From Hyphococcus luteus (GTDB lineage Bacteria; Pseudomonadota; Alphaproteobacteria; Caulobacterales; Parvularculaceae), in assembly GCF_002943565.1 (NCBI RefSeq), contig NZ_PJCH01000001.1, positions 310,001 to 374,000 of the forward strand: a stretch of DNA of 64,000 bases, written 5' to 3'. The translations under genes were made by a program, and so were the position numbers. Shown here piece after piece: positions 63,912 through 64,000 of this stretch. The notes beneath the pieces are model-generated. The model was not told where the DNA came from. It saw nothing but the letters and a program-made list of their open reading frames with translations, and made no database searches. Position 1 is the first letter of the stretch. The number at the start of each line of letters is the position of its first letter.

Positions 63912-64000
63912 GGGTCCCTTAAAATATCGTCGTGAACTGATTGATCGGGGAACAGGCTGGCGGATGCAAGAACAAATGAAAAGCGATGCAATTTTCGATC

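Overview
The window looks like chromosomal DNA of a GC-rich (roughly 60%), aerobic, Gram-negative heterotroph, most plausibly an alphaproteobacterium of the Parvularculaceae/Caulobacterales/Sphingomonadales type. The grounds are four TonB-dependent receptors, a polyhydroxyalkanoate synthase cluster, a PQQ-type dehydrogenase, a periplasmic glucose-fructose-oxidoreductase-like enzyme, dense overlapping operons and strong AAGGAG-type ribosome binding sites. The lineage is an inference. I see no rRNA, tRNA, CRISPR array, insertion sequence or phage gene. Coding density is high and 49 genes are called.

Layout. 1-2978: two convergent thiamine-diphosphate enzymes of the acetolactate synthase/benzoylformate decarboxylase type, the first cut by the window edge. 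3169-7779: carbon-storage operon (PHA synthase, MaoC-phosphotransacylase fusion, acetate/butyrate-type kinase). 7783-11592: PolX DNA repair polymerase and a TPR-sulfotransferase. 11675-20374: two TonB receptors and a lipoprotein sulfatase, divergent from a TetR regulator. 20375-25280: an intergenic stretch with a possible gene relic, a MetF-like reductase, a cytochrome c, a secreted two-domain VOC protein and a PQQ-type dehydrogenase. 25524-37439: a block centred on an IclR regulator (small secreted Cys protein, hydrolase, VOC enzyme, WrbA, TonB receptor, CaiB-type CoA transferase, citryl-CoA lyase-like protein, two MetE-core proteins and an HTH-methyltransferase fusion). 37461-45315: a complete N-ATPase operon (atpDCQ, antiporter, atpRBEFAG). 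45627-58608: an ester/acyl uptake and activation block (TonB receptor, MFS, carboxylesterase, acyl-CoA ligase, TetR, SDR), divergent from a DUF3604, peptidyl-prolyl isomerase and HupE/UreJ module. 58654-63911: glucoside oxidation (GFOR-like, GH3, SMP-30 lactonase, convergent gluconokinase).

Most interesting signals. (1) Three loci around the IclR gene each carry two TTCG-N5-CGAA palindromes exactly 19 bp apart; at two of them the gap holds a -35 hexamer. This points to a local IclR regulon that joins otherwise unrelated genes. (2) A CPA2-type cation/proton antiporter gene sits inside the N-ATPase operon, with ATGA-type overlaps on both sides, and the c subunit has a full sodium-ligand signature with two glutamates. 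(3) A protein with an HTH-like N-terminus and a SAM-methyltransferase-like C-terminus lies between two MetE-core proteins and has no function I recognise. (4) A CACTCAC-N6 inverted repeat occurs twice between the TonB/MFS operon and the DUF3604 operon, and a related palindrome precedes the SDR gene. (5) Two back-to-back palindromes, one close to a LacI-family operator, precede the sugar oxidation operon.
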